In this document: piece by piece, positions 1 to 10,604 of the stretch
How the letters are laid out: the number at the start of each line of letters is the position of its first letter
Position numbering within the stretch: position 1 is the stretch's first letter
From: Aaosphaeria pasadenensis
Lineage: Eukaryota; Ascomycota; Dothideomycetes; Pleosporales
Direction of reading: 5' to 3'
DNA length: 64,000 nt
Assembly: GCA_022813625.1 (NCBI GenBank)
Contig: JAKLMB010000022.1
Location: forward strand, 558,001-622,000
Notes under the pieces: model-generated
Told to the model about the DNA's origin: nothing
Seen by the model: only the letters and a program-made list of their open reading frames with translations
Database searches by the model: none
Program-made: the position numbers and the translations under genes

Positions 1-1165
1 GCCTATGGCTCTTCGTATAGTGCAGCTTGATGTGCTCGAACTGCGTGGTGTCCTTGAACGCGGGGATGTCCCAGTACAGGTGGCGGACCCAGCGGTGGAT
101 GTGCGGGAAGCCGGACCGGATGTCCCGGATGTTGCACTTGAAGTGCTGGACGTAGACGGGGTCGAAGCGGATGATGGTGGTGTAGAGGTGGACGTCGGCT
201 TCGGTGGGGGCGGGTGCGGAGAGGAGGTACGGGGTGGTGGAGGAGGCGAGGTGGGATTCGATTTTTTGGAGGGAGGAGAAGAGGGTGGTTACGGCGGTTG
301 TGTAGGCTTCTTCGGAGCTGAAGGGGGATTGTTAGTTCTGGTTTTGTATTTTTGGGGGGTGGTTGTGGAAGAGGGGAGGGCATGGGAACGTACGTAGCGA
401 AACCGGAGCGGTAGACGCCGTTGTTGATGTCGTTGTAGACCCACTCGTTGAGCGCGTCGATCTCCTTCTCGAGGTTCTTGGGCAGAAGGTCGACCTTCTT
501 GTACTCGTCTGCGATGATGTCGTCGAAGGCCGTGTAGAACATGCGGATGATCTCGCTGCTCTCGTTGCTCACGATGCGGTTCTGCTTCTTGTCGTACAGG
601 GTGGGCACGGTGAAGCGGCCCTCGTAGTTGGGGTTCTGCTCAAAGTAGATGTCGCGGAGGTGCGTGAAGTTGGGGTGAAGAGGGTCGGGGGTCACGTTCT
701 CGCCGGGAAGCTTCTCGTCAGGGGTCGAGAATCGCCATCCCTTCTCGCCCAGGTGCCAGTGGACGGATGTGTAGGGGATGATTTCTTCGAGGCCCTTGAG
801 CTGGCGGACGAGGAGCGTTCGGTGCGCCCATGGGCAGGCGTATGAGACGTAGAGGTGGTAGCGGCCCTTTTCAGCTGGGAACTCGGCATCTGGCTTGTTC
901 TCGATCCAGTTGCGGAAGACGGAGACTTGACGCTTGAACTCGCCGGAGTTGTCGCCGGGCTTCACCCAGTTGAGGATGGAGTCTTTTGTGGACTGTGGGG
1001 GTTGTTAGTAGATGGACGAGTAATTGAACAAGACGTGTATGAATAGAGACGAGTGATACATACCATTGTGGAAGAGAAAGGTCTGGTGGTGGAGTGAATA
1101 GATGTAATTCTTGGGATTTGGGATGAAAGAGCTCGGAGTCTGGTCAGAGCTATAGACATATACAA
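1..1165 (-). CDS. ECM4: Omega/Ecm4-type glutathione S-transferase (glutathionyl-hydroquinone reductase family), 3' end cut by window
   Basis: This is a thioredoxin-fold glutathione transferase of the fungal omega/Ecm4 class, which reduces glutathionyl conjugates. I infer three exons: 1064–1165, 394–992 and 1–317, with introns 993–1063 and 318–393. Exon 1 encodes about 34 residues rich in Arg and Ser, which may be a mitochondrial presequence. Exon 2 then has the nucleophile motif CPWAHRT, an FTVPTLYD cis-Pro segment and an SNESSEI glutathione-binding segment. Joining exon 2 to exon 3 gives GFATSEEAY, as expected for the family after NNGVYRSG. The last visible residues, HIKLHYTKSHR, lie close to the usual end, so only about 15 residues should be missing. 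The start at 1165 is the first ATG of exon 1; the ATG at 1159 is equally possible. Confidence 0.9.
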
Positions 1166-2331
1166 TTGGGAGGGAAAGTGTGGAAGAGTGATGTAAGAAG
1201 GGGAATGATCCTTTCGAAGCTGGAGATGTGGCTTTTATTATAATTTACTCAGTAGTAGTGACGATAGATTGAATGTCCCTCGTAGAGATGTATTATGGAT
1301 GAAGCGGGGTGAATTGGCGCTAGGAATGTCCCGCTTTCGTCATGAAGGTTGATGATTGACAGGGTCTTCTCGACTTCTGTAGGGCCAACATCCCTGCACT
1401 TGGCGGTTAATCAGCATTACAATAGCTTAACAAATTGACAATGTTGAGTAAGACCTTAGCTAAACACAGTTCCAGCTCTCGCGCCGCTCAATTCACTTTG
1501 TACTCTTAATCTAGCCTAATCTAATCGAATGTACACTTTTCAGCATAGGACTGCCATTAGCCCATAGCACTACCTTCTCTACTCTATGGACTACAGCCTC
1601 GTTTTGGACATGTATCCCTAAACCCCTCAGTGATTGGTCTGTGTAAGAGCTACTTCTACAGCTCTGATTACTGTACACCAACATCCCACTTCTCTTTCGA
1701 ATCTACTCCACTATGTTCCATGGAATAATCATGACGGTGAGTAACAATAGAACAACTTGGTCACCGTCCGCGGCTTTGAGTGGGAATTAAAGTGCGACGG
1801 GTTTCTATTGACTCTATCTACGTCATTGTTCCTAGCCTTACAGACCCCGTACACCATTGCACCCAACATTGAGACACAACATTGTTGCTATCCGGCATCA
1901 TCAACCAAAGCCTCCGTCCTATTCCCACTCAAACTGGACTGGGGAACCCTATTCTGCGTTTCTCTTGCCGTCAATGAAGATCATACTGAGACCATTGCGT
2001 TAAAAGACAAGTTAGCCTCAATCCCTTCAATCTTGCCTCGCTCAAAATACATTCATCATTCCCATCCAAACCGCCAATCCAATACCACGCACCCAGTATC
2101 ACCCTTTCCATAAGCCAGCCCACAGAGAGATTGCAACCAAGACCGAACACCCCAAGAACCGTAACACGTGTGCAATCACATACATACACGAGGCGATTGC
2201 GCCTCGCCCCCAGACAGCTTACTCCTAATCTCTTCACCCACACGCGAACTTACGCGAGTCTGATCTGACCAAGTCTCCCCAATCTCCCTCCCTCTCCTTC
2301 TCACTTCCCTTTTCCCCATCAGAGATTGCGA

Positions 2332-2368
2332 TGTGATATGATATGATATGACACGCGCACACGCACAC
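2332..2368. repeat. GATAT and ACACGC simple repeats
   Basis: Three to four copies of ATGAT are directly followed by an alternating purine–pyrimidine CACGCGCACACGCACACA run. This is a simple-sequence tract in a non-coding stretch. Confidence 0.7.
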
Positions 2369-2665
2369 ATATGCTGGATCTCCAGCTCGCCTGACCGAAC
2401 TGAGACAATCAACGGCATTTAACGAGCAAACGCCACGCCACGATCAAGGCTGGCGCGCACTGGTTCTGTTCTTACGATCGCCGAGGAGCGAAGAGAGGCA
2501 GGTATTGTGCCTTTGAGACAATCGCACACCCATACCCGTCCGCACGTACGCGTGCATCCTTGTAATCAAACTCATTCTGCGGTACAAGTGTGTACGCGGT
2601 GTACGCAGAGCCTCATTCACAAAACCCAGCCCATCCCCCATCCCCGAAAAGTGTAGGAATTTACA

Positions 2666-2684
2666 ATCGATCGATCGATCGATC
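2666..2684. repeat. ATCG tetranucleotide microsatellite
   Basis: Four full ATCG units and a partial fifth lie in intergenic DNA. The tract is also fully palindromic (GATC/CGAT). Confidence 0.8.
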
Positions 2685-3779
2685 ATTAATTGGTTATTTA
2701 CCTCCACGCAATGGAAATTGATTGGACGCGGTGATAATCACCGCTGAGAATTGTCAATTTTCTGGCTGAGCGATTACGCCTGACTGACTGAGCTTGGTAT
2801 TGACCCCTGTCAGCCCTATGTATCCTCGTACAAAGCCGACAGGGTAGGGAGTGGAGTGGGTAGGTGATTGAGGCTCTGTGTGTGCTACTCTGCCTTTGCT
2901 TCTCGCCTTTGCGGACTTGTAAGACTACTAGGGCATGTTGCTGGTAGTCACTGCTAGTTCCTTGCTCTGGCGTAGAAATGTTGCTGTGCTCTTTTCAACG
3001 TGTTTGGTTGCGGGTACGGTTATCTTTGTGAAAGGGAGAAATGACGTCAATGTCTAGATTGGTTCTCGCGATTTGTTTTGTACATTAGATTGATTAGTTT
3101 CAATGTAAGTTTGGACGTTCACATTTGCTACCTTTGAAATATGATCTATTGTGCACAATTCGTACTGCATGCAATGCCATTGCCAGTCTGACACGTTCAC
3201 GTTGTCTACTCAAAGATGTCTTACAAAATTACCCCATAGACAGATGGTCCGCGCTTGGTGCACTTTCACTACAACGTCCATTGTCCCCACCGAACTCCAT
3301 GACTACGCCTATTATGCTAGGAAATCTTATCTGGCCGTCCTAACCGTCGCTGAGTCTTGGTCTCGGTTCATTTTACAAGAGGTATAGGGTATATTATGAA
3401 CTCCCACTCAGCCATGCACGTTCGCTTGCAGATAAGGGGGCCAGTTGTCGTATTCGTTGAATGATGCCCTCGGACACAGCCGCCCCAACTATTGGTGATC
3501 GATCAATAATAGATTCACGAGTTCTCGCGGGAGAGTGATTCTGAAGAACGTTGCTCATCTGATATCAAGGGTATCTACCGTGGTTTTGTATGTACCAGGA
3601 TGTGCATGAAGAAATCTGATCGGGAAGAGGGAATGAGGAAAAGAATTGAAGCAATAACACGCCACGTTCAAGGAAGATGCGTGTCCATGGTCCGGGACAC
3701 CCTGATGTACATGCATCCTAGCTCGTCGCTGCAGTGAGACGAGCCGCTGCATCCTGCTCCCAACGTCTCGCATCGCGAC

Positions 3780-5365
3780 TTATGCACCCCCGACACCGCC
3801 TAGCGTTTGCTGATTGACCATGTCCCTGGTCTGTCCGACTTTCTTTGCTGCATCGAGGATCGCGCCCTCGATGGCCTTCATCGCCTCCACAAGTTCCTTG
3901 CGCTGATCACGAGCTCCGTTGCGGCTACCTGTCAGTTGCTGTGCTTTCTCCACTGTGCCTGCCTCCATGGTTCGTAGATGAGCCTCAATTTCGCGGATCT
4001 GGTGCTGATACACATCAAGCGTCCGCCCCAGGTCTTCTGTGCGCCTCGAGAAGTAGCTAACCAGATCGACGGGCTTATTCGGGTCATCCTCATCTAGGGA
4101 GTTGTTCGCTGCTGGCTTTGCACTTGACGCATTGAGGTTCGTGCGGTTGCCGTAGTGGAATTGTGCAGGGAGTTTATGGTTCTCGATGGCACGGAAGCTA
4201 AGCAAGGCTTCTTCCGCATCCTTCTTGATCACCTCTTTCAGTTTGGCAATGTTCGTGGAGTCGTTCACGAGGCCAGTCTCTATAGTAGCTAAGAACTCTT
4301 CAACGTAGACGACGTCTGGGGCGACAGTGGCAACTTCTTGCTCCGATTTGAGCATCGCCTCGCGCAGTTTGATGGAGTTGCTTATGTGGTACTGAAATGT
4401 GTCGTCCAGTTTCTGTATCTCGGCCTGGAGATCTGGGTGCAATTCGTGCAATCGGTGGGTCCCTTTGATGTTATCAAGAGTGCGGTACTGAACAGCCTGC
4501 TGGTTGTTACCTAGACCAGTCGTTGAGTTTCCGAGGCCCCCAAGAGGCTTGTTTTGTGAGGCCATGCCGCCAAAGAGTGAACTCTGTTGCTGTTGCTGCT
4601 GAGGTTGATTCTGTTGTGTGGCACCAAATAAAGATGGGGTGGTTGTTTGATTTTGTTGGGTGTTTGCGTTCCCGCCACCGAACAAAGAAGATGTTGCTGC
4701 AGGTTGTGCTGTTGACGAGCCACTGGAACACGTTATTCTCCGCGTAACACCATCGACGTCTCTCTTGCTTACAATAATGATGGCTTGGAGCCAAGTAATC
4801 CTCCCGTCTGGGTATTCTGAGTCTGATTTTGATTCTGTGCATTCCCTCCTAGAGCGCCCCCAAACAGGCCCCCGGCTGCCTGGGGTTGAGATGCAGTTGT
4901 TGAAGACCCGAACAGGCCAGTGCTGGCTCCTGTGCCCGCTGTTGCTGGTTTGTTCAGATTCCCGAATAGGCCGGCCGATTGTGGTTGTGATGCCTGTTGT
5001 GTGGCCCCGAAGAGTCCCCCGGATTGGGGTGGCTGTGAGGCTGCTGCCGACGCACCGCCGAACAATCCTCCTGACTGAGGCTGGGACGTCGATCCGAAAA
5101 GCCCTCCGGCTGTTGCAGGCTGGGATGTTGCATTAGTAGAGCCAAAAAGCCCTGCACTCTGCTGTCCTTGACTGGTATTGGTGTTATTTCCACTGTCCAG
5201 CTGTTAGATCGTGTGAAACTAGGCAAGTACAGTGATAAAATCGCCCCCCGAATGCGAATCATATCGAAGCATAAGACAGGTTCAATCTGCTTTTCGTATA
5301 TAAACTTACAAGAGCGACCCGCTGGTGTTGATACTCAGCGAGTTGGAGCGACCAAAGCCTGTCAT
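3780..5365 (-). CDS. NUP49: FG-repeat nucleoporin Nup49 (Nup58/45 homologue)
   Basis: This is a central-channel nucleoporin of the Nsp1–Nup49–Nup57 complex of the nuclear pore. I infer three exons: 5310–5365, 4773–5192 and 3780–4722, giving about 472 residues, equal to yeast Nup49 in length. The N-terminal half is a run of GLFG/SLFG repeats separated by Gln, Ser, Thr and Ala spacers. Two repeats are completed only by splicing (SLFGNNTN and SLLFGSSTA), which supports both introns. A Gln-rich spacer follows at about residues 180–200. From YRTLDNIKG onward the protein is helical coiled coil, typical of the domain that trimerises with Nsp1 and Nup57. It is transcribed divergently from the small gene and FIP1 to its right. 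Confidence 0.9.
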
Positions 5366-5504
5366 TTTGTCGGATAGCAGCAGTGTCCCAATATTTCAGG
5401 ATATCCAACCCAGTTTATTGTATGCTTCCTGAAAAGGAGAGCACTCGATTTCGATTGTATCAATTGCAGGTTCCGTGTGTTTTGGACGGCGCGAACGGAA
5501 GTCG

Positions 5505-5779
5505 ATGCAGGTCCGGTCACTCCCTGCGGAGATGCCTGTGTCGGAAGAGCGATCCGCAAGTCGGAGGGTGGTGGAGGCGCGACGCGAGGCCGAGATGAAG
5601 AAGATAAAGGAGAAATTGGATAGTGGCGAGAGCGTGGTTACGGCAGTTTGCCGACTTGAGAGAGTCAGCGCGTGAGTATTCTTGTGCAACGACCGGTGTG
5701 ATGGTGTTTTGGCTCGAAAACCAGAGCTCTCCGCGAAATGCAGGCGCTTGGACCACCCGCTGATCTTCTTCGATCTTAG
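5505..5779 (+). CDS. Possible small conserved-type protein, 73 residues, two exons
   Basis: I do not recognise this protein. The proposed exons are 5505–5671 and 5725–5779, with a GTGAGT donor and a CCAG acceptor. Splicing keeps the frame and ends in the tidy segment ALREMQALGPPADLLRS. The product is charged and helical (SRRVVEARREAEMKKIKEKL), with no membrane segment. It fits the 619 bp between the divergent NUP49 start and the FIP1 start. A second in-frame ATG at 5532 could be the true start. An open frame overlapping FIP1 upstream (5682 onward) and one on the opposite strand cover the same bases, so this call needs transcript support. Confidence 0.4.
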
Positions 5780-5984
5780 TGACAGCCAAACAATCAGGTA
5801 CGGCTTGAAGAGAGGGAAGCTCGTGTACTTGTTCAAGTATCCCAACCACGACGTCGAGGGCGACAAGCAGCGGAACATCATCAAACGCGCGCGTTTTATT
5901 CAAAAAGGTCTTGAAGAGGCAGGATATCACTTGATTCCCTGGGATTTCAAAAAGGGCAAACCACCAACATTCTGGGAAGGAACA

Positions 5985-7077
5985 ATGGAAGAAGAAGACG
6001 ATGATCTCTATGGTCCTTCGGAGTCGAGCGCGGCTGTGGACACAAAGAAAGACGTGTCCAGAGAAGAGGAGGATGGCGAACAGGGCGATGAATCTATGGA
6101 CGAAGGCGAAGAGTCAGGCGAAGAGTCGGACGAAAGTGACTCGGTACATTGAATCGAGATCGCCACGCGCAACGCATAGCTAACGGATTGTAGGACCTCG
6201 AGATCATCATCGACAAGCCTCAGACAGCCCCAAAGCCTATTTCGTGAGTTTCTTAAAGGTCTCAATACGCTATACAAAGCTAATTCCTTCATCAGACAAG
6301 CTCCGCAAGAGTCAAAAGCAATCAAGATAGAAGCACCCCAGCAACCATCCTCAACACCAACAGCAAAGTCGGCTTCGGCTGTCCCTCAGATACCCTCCCA
6401 ACCTGGAACGGCATATCCCGCCGTGCGGACATCGACAATAGATGTGAACGCCGATCCCATTTATCCCCCAGCAGGGAAACCCGTATCACAACTTGATATG
6501 GATGCAGGTGGGTACCATCCATGGCCAGGCAGTAAAATTGTGAATACGCCTACTAATGCACGGCATAGATCTTGCTGAATCCACAAAACCGTGGCGACTT
6601 CCCGGCGCCGACCAGTCGGATTATTTCAACTACGGCTTTGATGAGTTCACATGGGAAATGTACAGGCAACGTCAAACGGACATGTCGAACAATCTTTCCA
6701 GGCAAAAGGCCGAGACGGCCCAGTTCCAGCAAATGTTCATGGGCGGTCCTTCTCCAGCACCAGGAGCTGGGAATGCGGGCCCAGGTCCTATGCCTGGTGC
6801 GCCGACTGGACCATCAGCTCAAAATAGCGGTGGGGGTGGTATGCCCCCAATGCCACCAGGAATGGGCATGAACGAAGAGCAAATGATGCAGACTATGATG
6901 CAGATGCAGGCATCAGGTATGGATGTCGGCAACATGGACATCAGTCAATTCATGCAGATGGTCGGTGGCGGCATGCCGGGCATGGGTGGCGGTGGTGGAG
7001 GAGGGTTTGGCGGACAGCAGCAAGGCAATCAAGGTGGAGGCGGAAGAGGGCAAGGCAGGAGAGGTAGAGGGTGGTAG
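5985..7077 (+). CDS. FIP1: Pre-mRNA polyadenylation factor Fip1
   Basis: Fip1 is the flexible subunit of the cleavage and polyadenylation factor that links poly(A) polymerase to the complex. Four exons are inferred: 5985–6143, 6194–6243, 6296–6507 and 6569–7077, about 309 residues. The N-terminus is an acidic Glu/Asp/Ser tract, starting MEEEDDDLYG, as in homologues. The Fip1 signature is in exon 4, where STKPWRLPGADQSDYFNYG is followed by FDEFTWEMY. The C-terminal third is Gly, Met, Pro and Gln rich and ends in an RGG-like basic tail (GRGQGRRGRGW). The frame is open for about 100 codons upstream of the chosen ATG, but that stretch does not resemble Fip1. Intron 3 has a good TACTAAT-like branch site near 6550. 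Confidence 0.93.
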
Positions 7078-7339
7078 TGTGTGGGGGAAGTCTTTATCTT
7101 CTACCCTTCTGGGAATCTGCATTTCAATATGACTGCCAAGGTAGGCACGGTCACGGTTTGGTTGCACGGTCTGGCGTTTCATGTACGATACCAGGACAAA
7201 GCCATGGAAAAGATTTTGATATTTCGTCCATCCAATGCTCCATTTGAACGCCAAGGGGGTAGTCATCCCAATAATCGTGCTATCATGATGCGCCAATACT
7301 TGTTCTCTATCCTTCGTCCATGTTTTGAAACGTCAAAGT

Positions 7340-8396
7340 CTATAGCTCCATGGGCTCGCCACCTTCAAGTACGTATGCTGGTATACGGCCCTCTGAGAAG
7401 TCCTTCTCTAATCTGGCCATCTCTGCCAAGCTCTTTGCGTTCTGAATTGCGGCCCTCATCTTATTCTTTTCCTCGTCGGTCCAGATTCGCTCCTTGACGT
7501 GGTCGTTGCTAGTAGAAAGAGAGGTCACTACGAAGCCCTTGGACTTCACGCCCATGATCTAGATGGTTATCAGTCTACATGACTCGAATGTCCACTCGCT
7601 ATAGGACTTACCTGTGTGGCAAGCTCGGTGGGCTCCTCCGCAGTACCAAACAGTTCTTCAGCCTTTTGCTTTTCAGCCTGTCGGACCTTCGCGAAGTCAA
7701 GGTAACGGACAGAAGGGCACCTCCATATCACCCAGTATCGGTAATTCTATGAGCATGTTAGCTGTGCTGCCTTAAAGTGTGTGGCCAAGCTCGGTCTGGT
7801 ATCTCCCTCTCGACCACGGTCGCGACGCAGTCTAGAACCTTCACTTGCACTTGATACAGGGACTCCGAGCACGAAGTTAAGGGAGGTTGACTTACCTCCT
7901 TGTTTGCGACCGGATTTCCCATCAACGACAAGTATACCAGCTTCTTGAAGCCACTCAAAGGGTCCAGGTCCGCCAATTCAGCTAACCGGTTCTTTGTAAG
8001 GACGATCGTCGTGAGTGAGGGTATCGAAGAGGAGAGGTTGGACTGGATGTTTGATATGCGGTTTTGGGCGAGGAAAAGCGTTCGCAAGCGGGGGTTCAGT
8101 GGGAAGTTTCCAAGCAAAGCGATGTCGTTGTCTGTAAGGTCGATGGCATCGTTGTCCTAGCAATCTTCGTTAGCAAGCTGTCGCGTGTGGGCTTGAAGGT
8201 ATGACTCACGCGCGCAGCACCCATGTTCTCGATCGCAGAGATTTTGTGTCCTAAATTGCAAAAGAATTGAAATCAATGAAGCTCAAACAAGTGTAGTATC
8301 TGTTCCTTTCAACGTACCTCGTAAATCGAGTTCACGCTCTGTTAACGGATTGATGTAGGAGAGGGAATGTTGAATCAGGTCCGTTGTCAACCTCAT
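7340..8396 (-). CDS. LEA1: U2 small nuclear ribonucleoprotein A' (Lea1)
   Basis: This leucine-rich-repeat protein of the U2 snRNP binds U2 B'' and stem-loop IV of U2 snRNA during spliceosome assembly. Five exons are inferred: 8318–8396, 8210–8250, 7896–8156, 7612–7746 and 7340–7558, about 244 residues. The N-terminus MRLTTDLIQHS followed by NPLTERELDLRG is diagnostic. LRR units follow (LFLAQNRISNIQ, IVLTKNRLAEL, VYLSLMGNPVANK), then the LRR cap (NYRYWVIWRCPSVRYLDF). The C-terminal helical segment with KNKMRAAIQNAKSLAEMARLE matches the family. All junctions restore the frame. It converges with FIP1, with 262 bp between the stops. Confidence 0.94.
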
Positions 8397-9179
8397 GATT
8401 GCGACCAATATCTTATTATTTGTTTCTTGTTAAATGGTTCGAATCGAGGTGGTAGGCGTTAGTACACAAAAGAATGGGATGTGAAGTGGGATGGAGCTAT
8501 TTACGAAATTAGTAGCTTGATGCCAAGATTTTGGACATGGGATGGGATAGGCCACTGCGGACGGCTTATGTAAGGCATTGTATGAGCACCTGGGGCAAAG
8601 TGAACATGATCATTTACCTAGGTGCCTAGCTACTTCACCTTGCATTATTCTGACCAATAATCGTTGTTTTGGACCTTTCTTTCCTAAAAATCGCACTTCT
8701 ATAGTAGCAGTCAGCTTTGACTTTTGTGCATCTCATCAGACATCAGTGCTCTTAATCCTCTGAACAATGAATCGCAAGAAGATCAGACACTATAACAGAG
8801 TATTTTGTAGACAAATAGTAAGATACTGCTATGTTAGATACGCTGAGTACTGAGTTTAGCTCCAATTTTCTCGTTTCAAAGCATAGTGATCTGTTTTCTT
8901 AACATTTGTTGTAGGCACGAACTTTCCATCTTAATCTTTCGAATTAATAAGAAGGTGCATGACTACCTTAAATTTATAGAACGATAGTCTTAAATATCCA
9001 CCGTGGCCAACGTTTGGCTGTAAGAGAAATTGGATTTGGGCAAAACATTTTAGACAATATTGACCTCCTTCGCTTGAAATGAACAATCAACGAACTGAGT
9101 AACCACAACCGTATCGTGAATGAAACCTAACGTAGAATGGATCTGAACCAAATCAAAAGGGAACCATAAGCCCGTACCC
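8397..9179. other. Intergenic between LEA1 start and zinc-finger gene 3' end
   Basis: This 783 bp AT-rich stretch has no convincing open frame or RNA gene. It should hold the LEA1 promoter and the terminator of the downstream minus-strand gene. Confidence 0.6.
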
Positions 9180-9956
9180 TCAAAGGTGAAACTCCCTGAC
9201 ATGATTTTCCACCACTCCAGTCTTCCACCCGCCTTCCTTTCTGTACACGCTCCCGCATCCCTTTACGAAACATCTGTCATGTCGACATCTCGTACCATGG
9301 AAACTCTCCTCGTCCCTGGTGAAGCACATATTGTGCACTTCACACCCGGAAGGCAGCTCCCACATATGATTCCTCAGTCTCTCGTGATCAGGGAACCATT
9401 TCTTGCATGTGGAACACTGTTCACGGTCTTTGTTTGCCGAAACATTGACGGACTTTGTACCGTTTGGTGCCATGGAGAAACTCATATGGTTAATTGAGTA
9501 GTTCGCAGTGAGGCGAGTAAAGGTGCTTGCTGCGGCAGCGAGTATGGGATGGCTTTGACTGTTTGAGTTTTGATAGTTGTAATTGTAATTATTGAATGGC
9601 TGGAGAGCAGTCTGATCGTTGTATTGAATCAGTGCTGAGTCGCTGGGCGCGACCAAGTCTAGGGAGTTATCGTATCTGCCAAGCACATCATACGTATCAT
9701 AGTCTTTGAGCTTATGGGATGTATGGTGAGTGTGTGGGTGATGAAGATGATGTTGCTGCTGATGGTGGCGATGATGGTTGTGGCCATGACTTCCTTGTCC
9801 CGTACGGTACTTGATGCTGGGGAATCCATCGAAGTCAAGCTTGTTGTACCCAAAACTATGCTTGGTGGAGAACGGATCATGATAGAGGCAGTAGGAGCCG
9901 GGGCCCTCAAACATCTCCCCGCAGGTATTACAGAATGGCATGGTGTCAGATGACAA
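9180..9956 (-). CDS. His-rich protein with Cys/His zinc-binding modules, 258 residues
   Basis: This is a single-exon gene with no named homologue that I recognise. An N-terminal Cys/His cluster (CNTCGEMFEGPGSYCLYH) is followed by a long histidine tract at about residues 55–82 and Asn/Tyr/Gln low complexity (NNYNYNYQNSNSQ). A C2H2-like finger starts at CSTCKKWFPDHERLRNHMW. The C-terminal module has further Cys and His (CRHDRC, CGSVYRKEGG, HVREFHL). Zinc binding is likely, and a nucleic-acid or chromatin role is possible but not shown. The ATGs for residues 1 and 6 (9956 and 9941) are both usable. The long complementary open frame at 9714–9953 is a shadow of the His repeat. Confidence 0.75.
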   Translation of the reverse strand: MSSDTMPFCNTCGEMFEGPGSYCLYHDPFSTKHSFGYNKLDFDGFPSIKYRTGQGSHGHNHHRHHQQQHHLHHPHTHHTSHKLKDYDTYDVLGRYDNSLDLVAPSDSALIQYNDQTALQPFNNYNYNYQNSNSQSHPILAAAASTFTRLTANYSINHMSFSMAPNGTKSVNVSANKDREQCSTCKKWFPDHERLRNHMWELPSGCEVHNMCFTRDEESFHGTRCRHDRCFVKGCGSVYRKEGGWKTGVVENHVREFHL

Positions 9957-10604
9957 GGTATCGAGGGGGATGTGGGGTGCAAGGGTATTATGTATGTGGT
10001 AAGAAATTTTGTTGAAACACTGTTTAGTTGGAGCAACTTTGAGTTCGGCGTTGATGTAGACAAATCTTGGAACTCTCTGCTACTTCCTGAGTGCGGATAG
10101 AAACAGTGAAGTCGCTGTGTTGGATACGCCTTATGCCTCGACCAAATCGCTTTTGATGAAAAGATTTAGGCGCGATGGGGAAGGGCTCAGCCCTTTGAAG
10201 AAATACGTTGTCTAAATATGAAGTTCGTTGATACACCAGGCTGCCTGTATGCTTATGCATACCAGGTGCTGCACACTTGATTGCGTTCACCGGTCGTTCA
10301 AGCCACCAAATGCAACCCGATAAAGAGCCCGCCGGTACTCACAGAAATGCTAAAATTAATTACCGAGCGATCGATGATCATTACGTATTATATGCAGCCT
10401 GTTTGTTAGTGAATTCTGAAACTCCAGTTGATCGTTGCGTTCCTCCATCAGAAAATGACCTGGTTCGACGTGTGGTGCATTAGCTTGGTTGGTGAAGCAC
10501 GAGACAAGGATAGCACATGAACATGTGGAGGCTTTAGAGTGCTTTCGAGTAGGCTCTAGGAATATGCGACTTGTTTGAAAGCTAGAATGTACACCGGTCT
10601 GTCC
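9957..10604. other. Intergenic, no supported gene
   Basis: This 648 bp stretch lies between the zinc-finger gene start and the VPS15 stop. Short frames on both strands show no recognisable protein. It presumably contains the zinc-finger gene promoter and the VPS15 3' region. Confidence 0.6.

Larger units (their letters stand above)
1166..3779. other. Intergenic, no supported gene
   Basis: This 2.6 kb stretch separates the glutathione transferase start from the NUP49 3' end. Short open frames on both strands lack family resemblance or plausible splicing. It holds a GATAT-type microsatellite next to a CA/CG-rich run (about 2332–2368) and an ATCG tetranucleotide run (2666–2684). It probably contains the upstream region of the transferase gene and the NUP49 3' untranslated region. 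Confidence 0.6.

Noticed and set aside
1757..2418. Several open frames of 80–118 codons in the first intergenic region
   Set aside because: Overlapping on both strands, no family resemblance, no splice support, and low-complexity surroundings.
5682..5984. Open frame running into FIP1 from upstream, suggesting a longer Fip1 N-terminus
   Set aside because: The extra residues do not resemble Fip1, whose homologues begin with the acidic MEEEDDD-type start at 5985; no suitable ATG start is in this extension.
9714..9953. Plus-strand open frame rich in Met and Val opposite the His tract
   Set aside because: It is the complement of CAT/CAC codon repeats in the zinc-finger gene.
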